Source: an uncultured bacterium (lineage in GTDB: Bacteria > Planctomycetota > UBA1135 > GCA-002686595). From it: a stretch of DNA of 64,000 nucleotides. Of the stretch, positions 62,976-64,000 are shown piece after piece. The stretch covers positions 1 to 64,000 of the forward strand of contig CAJQPT010000065.1 in the NCBI GenBank assembly GCA_905480285.1, read 5' to 3'. The number at the start of each line of letters is the position of its first letter. Within the stretch, counting starts at the first letter, position 1. The notes beneath the pieces are model-generated. The model ran no database searches, was not told the origin of the DNA, and saw only the letters and a list, made by a program, of their open reading frames with translations. The position numbers and the translations under genes are program-made.

Positions 62976-64000
62976 AGGCCCGATCTTTGGGACCGACGGG
63001 ATCCGCGGCCGCGCCCTGGAGGGGTGGCTCACGACAGCAGCGGTGGAGGCCCTCGGGCGCGCCGCAGGGGCGGTGCTCAGCCGCGACTCCGACGGCAGCG
63101 AAGGCGAGGCGCTGATCGCCCACGACGGCCGCGCCTCCGCCGCTCCGATTCAGGAGGCGCTGGCCCGCGGCCTCGCCCAGTCCGGGATCCGCGCGACGAC
63201 CGCGGGGCTCCTTCCGACGCCGGGCCTCGCCTGGCTGACCGGGTCGAGGCCTGTGACGCTGGGAGCCATGATCAGCGCCTCCCACAACCCCGCGGAGGAC
63301 AACGGGATCAAGCTCTTCGCCGGGGGCGGCAACAAGCTGACCGACGCAGAGCAGGCCGAGATCGAGGTCCGCCTGCGAGATGAGTTGGAACGGGTCGACC
63401 CGGACGCTGAGTCGAACGAGCCGGCCGGGCCGGCCCTGGCCCGAGACGAGTCCCTGCACTCCGCCTACGCGGATCACCTGGTCGCCCTCGGCACGGAAGG
63501 GGACCCCCTGGACCTCAGCGGCCTCAACATCGTCGTGGACGCGGCCAACGGGGCCGCGAGCTCGGTCGGCCCCGATGTCCTCCGGCGTCTCGGCGCCGAG
63601 GTCACCGGCCTTCACTGCGCGCCCGACGGGCTGAACATCAACGCCGACTGCGGCTCGACCCACCCGGAGTCCCTGCAGGCGCGGGTCCTTGAGACCGGCG
63701 CGAGCCTCGGCATCGCCCTGGATGGCGACGCAGATCGCTGCCTGCTCGTCGATGAGCAGGGGCAGCTGGTCGACGGGGACGCGATCATGACCATCATCGC
63801 TCGCGACGCCGCCCAGAGAGGCCTCTGGAAGGACCCGCGTATCGTCGCCACCGTGATGAGCAACCGGGGCCTCCACCGGGCTCTCTCCCCCAGCGGCATC
63901 GGGGTCCATGAGGTCGGCGTCGGCGACCGGCAAGTCGTCGAGGGCCTGCGCTCGGAGGGCCTCCGCCTCGGCGGCGAGAAGTCAGGGCACGTCATCTTCG
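62956..64000 (+). CDS. glmM: Phosphoglucosamine mutase, cut by window edge
   Basis: 348 residues up to the window end. IFGTDGIRGRALEGWLT is the N-terminal motif. The active serine lies in MISASHNPAEDNGIKLF, and the metal-binding loop is ALDGDADRCLLVDE. GGEKSGHVIF, the start of the sugar-binding loop of GlmM, is the last stretch visible. It interconverts glucosamine 6- and 1-phosphate for cell wall and LPS precursors. Its ATG lies inside the preceding gene, and this pairing with a cyclic di-AMP synthase is conserved in many bacteria, where GlmM is inhibited by CdaA. Confidence 0.95.
   Translation, partial: MTTKRSEGPIFGTDGIRGRALEGWLTTAAVEALGRAAGAVLSRDSDGSEGEALIAHDGRASAAPIQEALARGLAQSGIRATTAGLLPTPGLAWLTGSRPVTLGAMISASHNPAEDNGIKLFAGGGNKLTDAEQAEIEVRLRDELERVDPDAESNEPAGPALARDESLHSAYADHLVALGTEGDPLDLSGLNIVVDAANGAASSVGPDVLRRLGAEVTGLHCAPDGLNINADCGSTHPESLQARVLETGASLGIALDGDADRCLLVDEQGQLVDGDAIMTIIARDAAQRGLWKDPRIVATVMSNRGLHRALSPSGIGVHEVGVGDRQVVEGLRSEGLRLGGEKSGHVIF

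Overview
The window is about 64 kb of very GC-rich, densely coding bacterial chromosome with no phage, insertion sequence, tRNA, rRNA or CRISPR that I can see. The cell is a diderm: it encodes a BamD-like and an LptE-like lipoprotein, a VolA/Pla-1-type lipase and many lipoprotein or Tat signals. The adjacent DUF1501/DUF1800 Tat-exported pair, the HEAT/von Willebrand protein, the large secreted proteins with short tandem cysteine-rich modules and the tandem exported amidohydrolases together suggest a Planctomycetota-like organism. That placement is an inference from gene content, not from a marker phylogeny.

Layout. 1-9.6 kb: two SPFH proteins, a YwqK-type lipoprotein, a nitroreductase fused to a methyltransferase, two tandem exported amidohydrolases (the second without metal ligands), a TPMT-like methyltransferase, a HEAT/vWA protein and a small membrane protein. 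9.7-27.7 kb: a YeiH-type transporter, a large secreted protein, the xylB-xylA operon, a short exported gene with two in-frame UGA codons, phosphoenolpyruvate synthase, an HtrA protease, a glutaminyl cyclotransferase, a lipase, rpsN, an exported sugar-isomerase-like protein and a G3E GTPase. 27.8-38.5 kb: an arylsulfotransferase-like lipoprotein, a PilZ protein, a potassium channel, DUF445, an SDR, an S1-repeat protein, a PilX-like protein with extreme low-complexity inserts, and a GT-C-like membrane protein. 38.6-43.1 kb: two B12-type radical SAM enzymes and a 58-residue peptide, which looks like a peptide-modifying (RiPP) locus. 43.2-52.8 kb: DUF1501/DUF1800, a histidine kinase with a PilZ protein, hisS, hutI and an ECF sigma factor. 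52.9-64 kb: a housekeeping run of CorC-like protein, recO, bamD-like, lptE-like, ftsH, folP, a cdaA-cdaR fusion and glmM.

The most striking observation is at 16179-16829 on the minus strand. A single reading frame of 216 codons is broken only by two UGA codons. Each UGA falls at the metal-loop position of one of two consecutive HMA-like (MerP/copper-chaperone-fold) domains, and each is followed at 18 and 21 nt by a hairpin with a CGUG loop, as expected of a bacterial SECIS element. I read this as a candidate exported two-selenocysteine protein that a standard gene caller would cut at residue 70. The second is the radical SAM pair with its small acidic peptide. Smaller points are the catalytically dead amidohydrolase partner, the CdaA-CdaR fusion, the nitroreductase-methyltransferase fusion, and a habit of short tandem repeats sitting on or just after stop codons.
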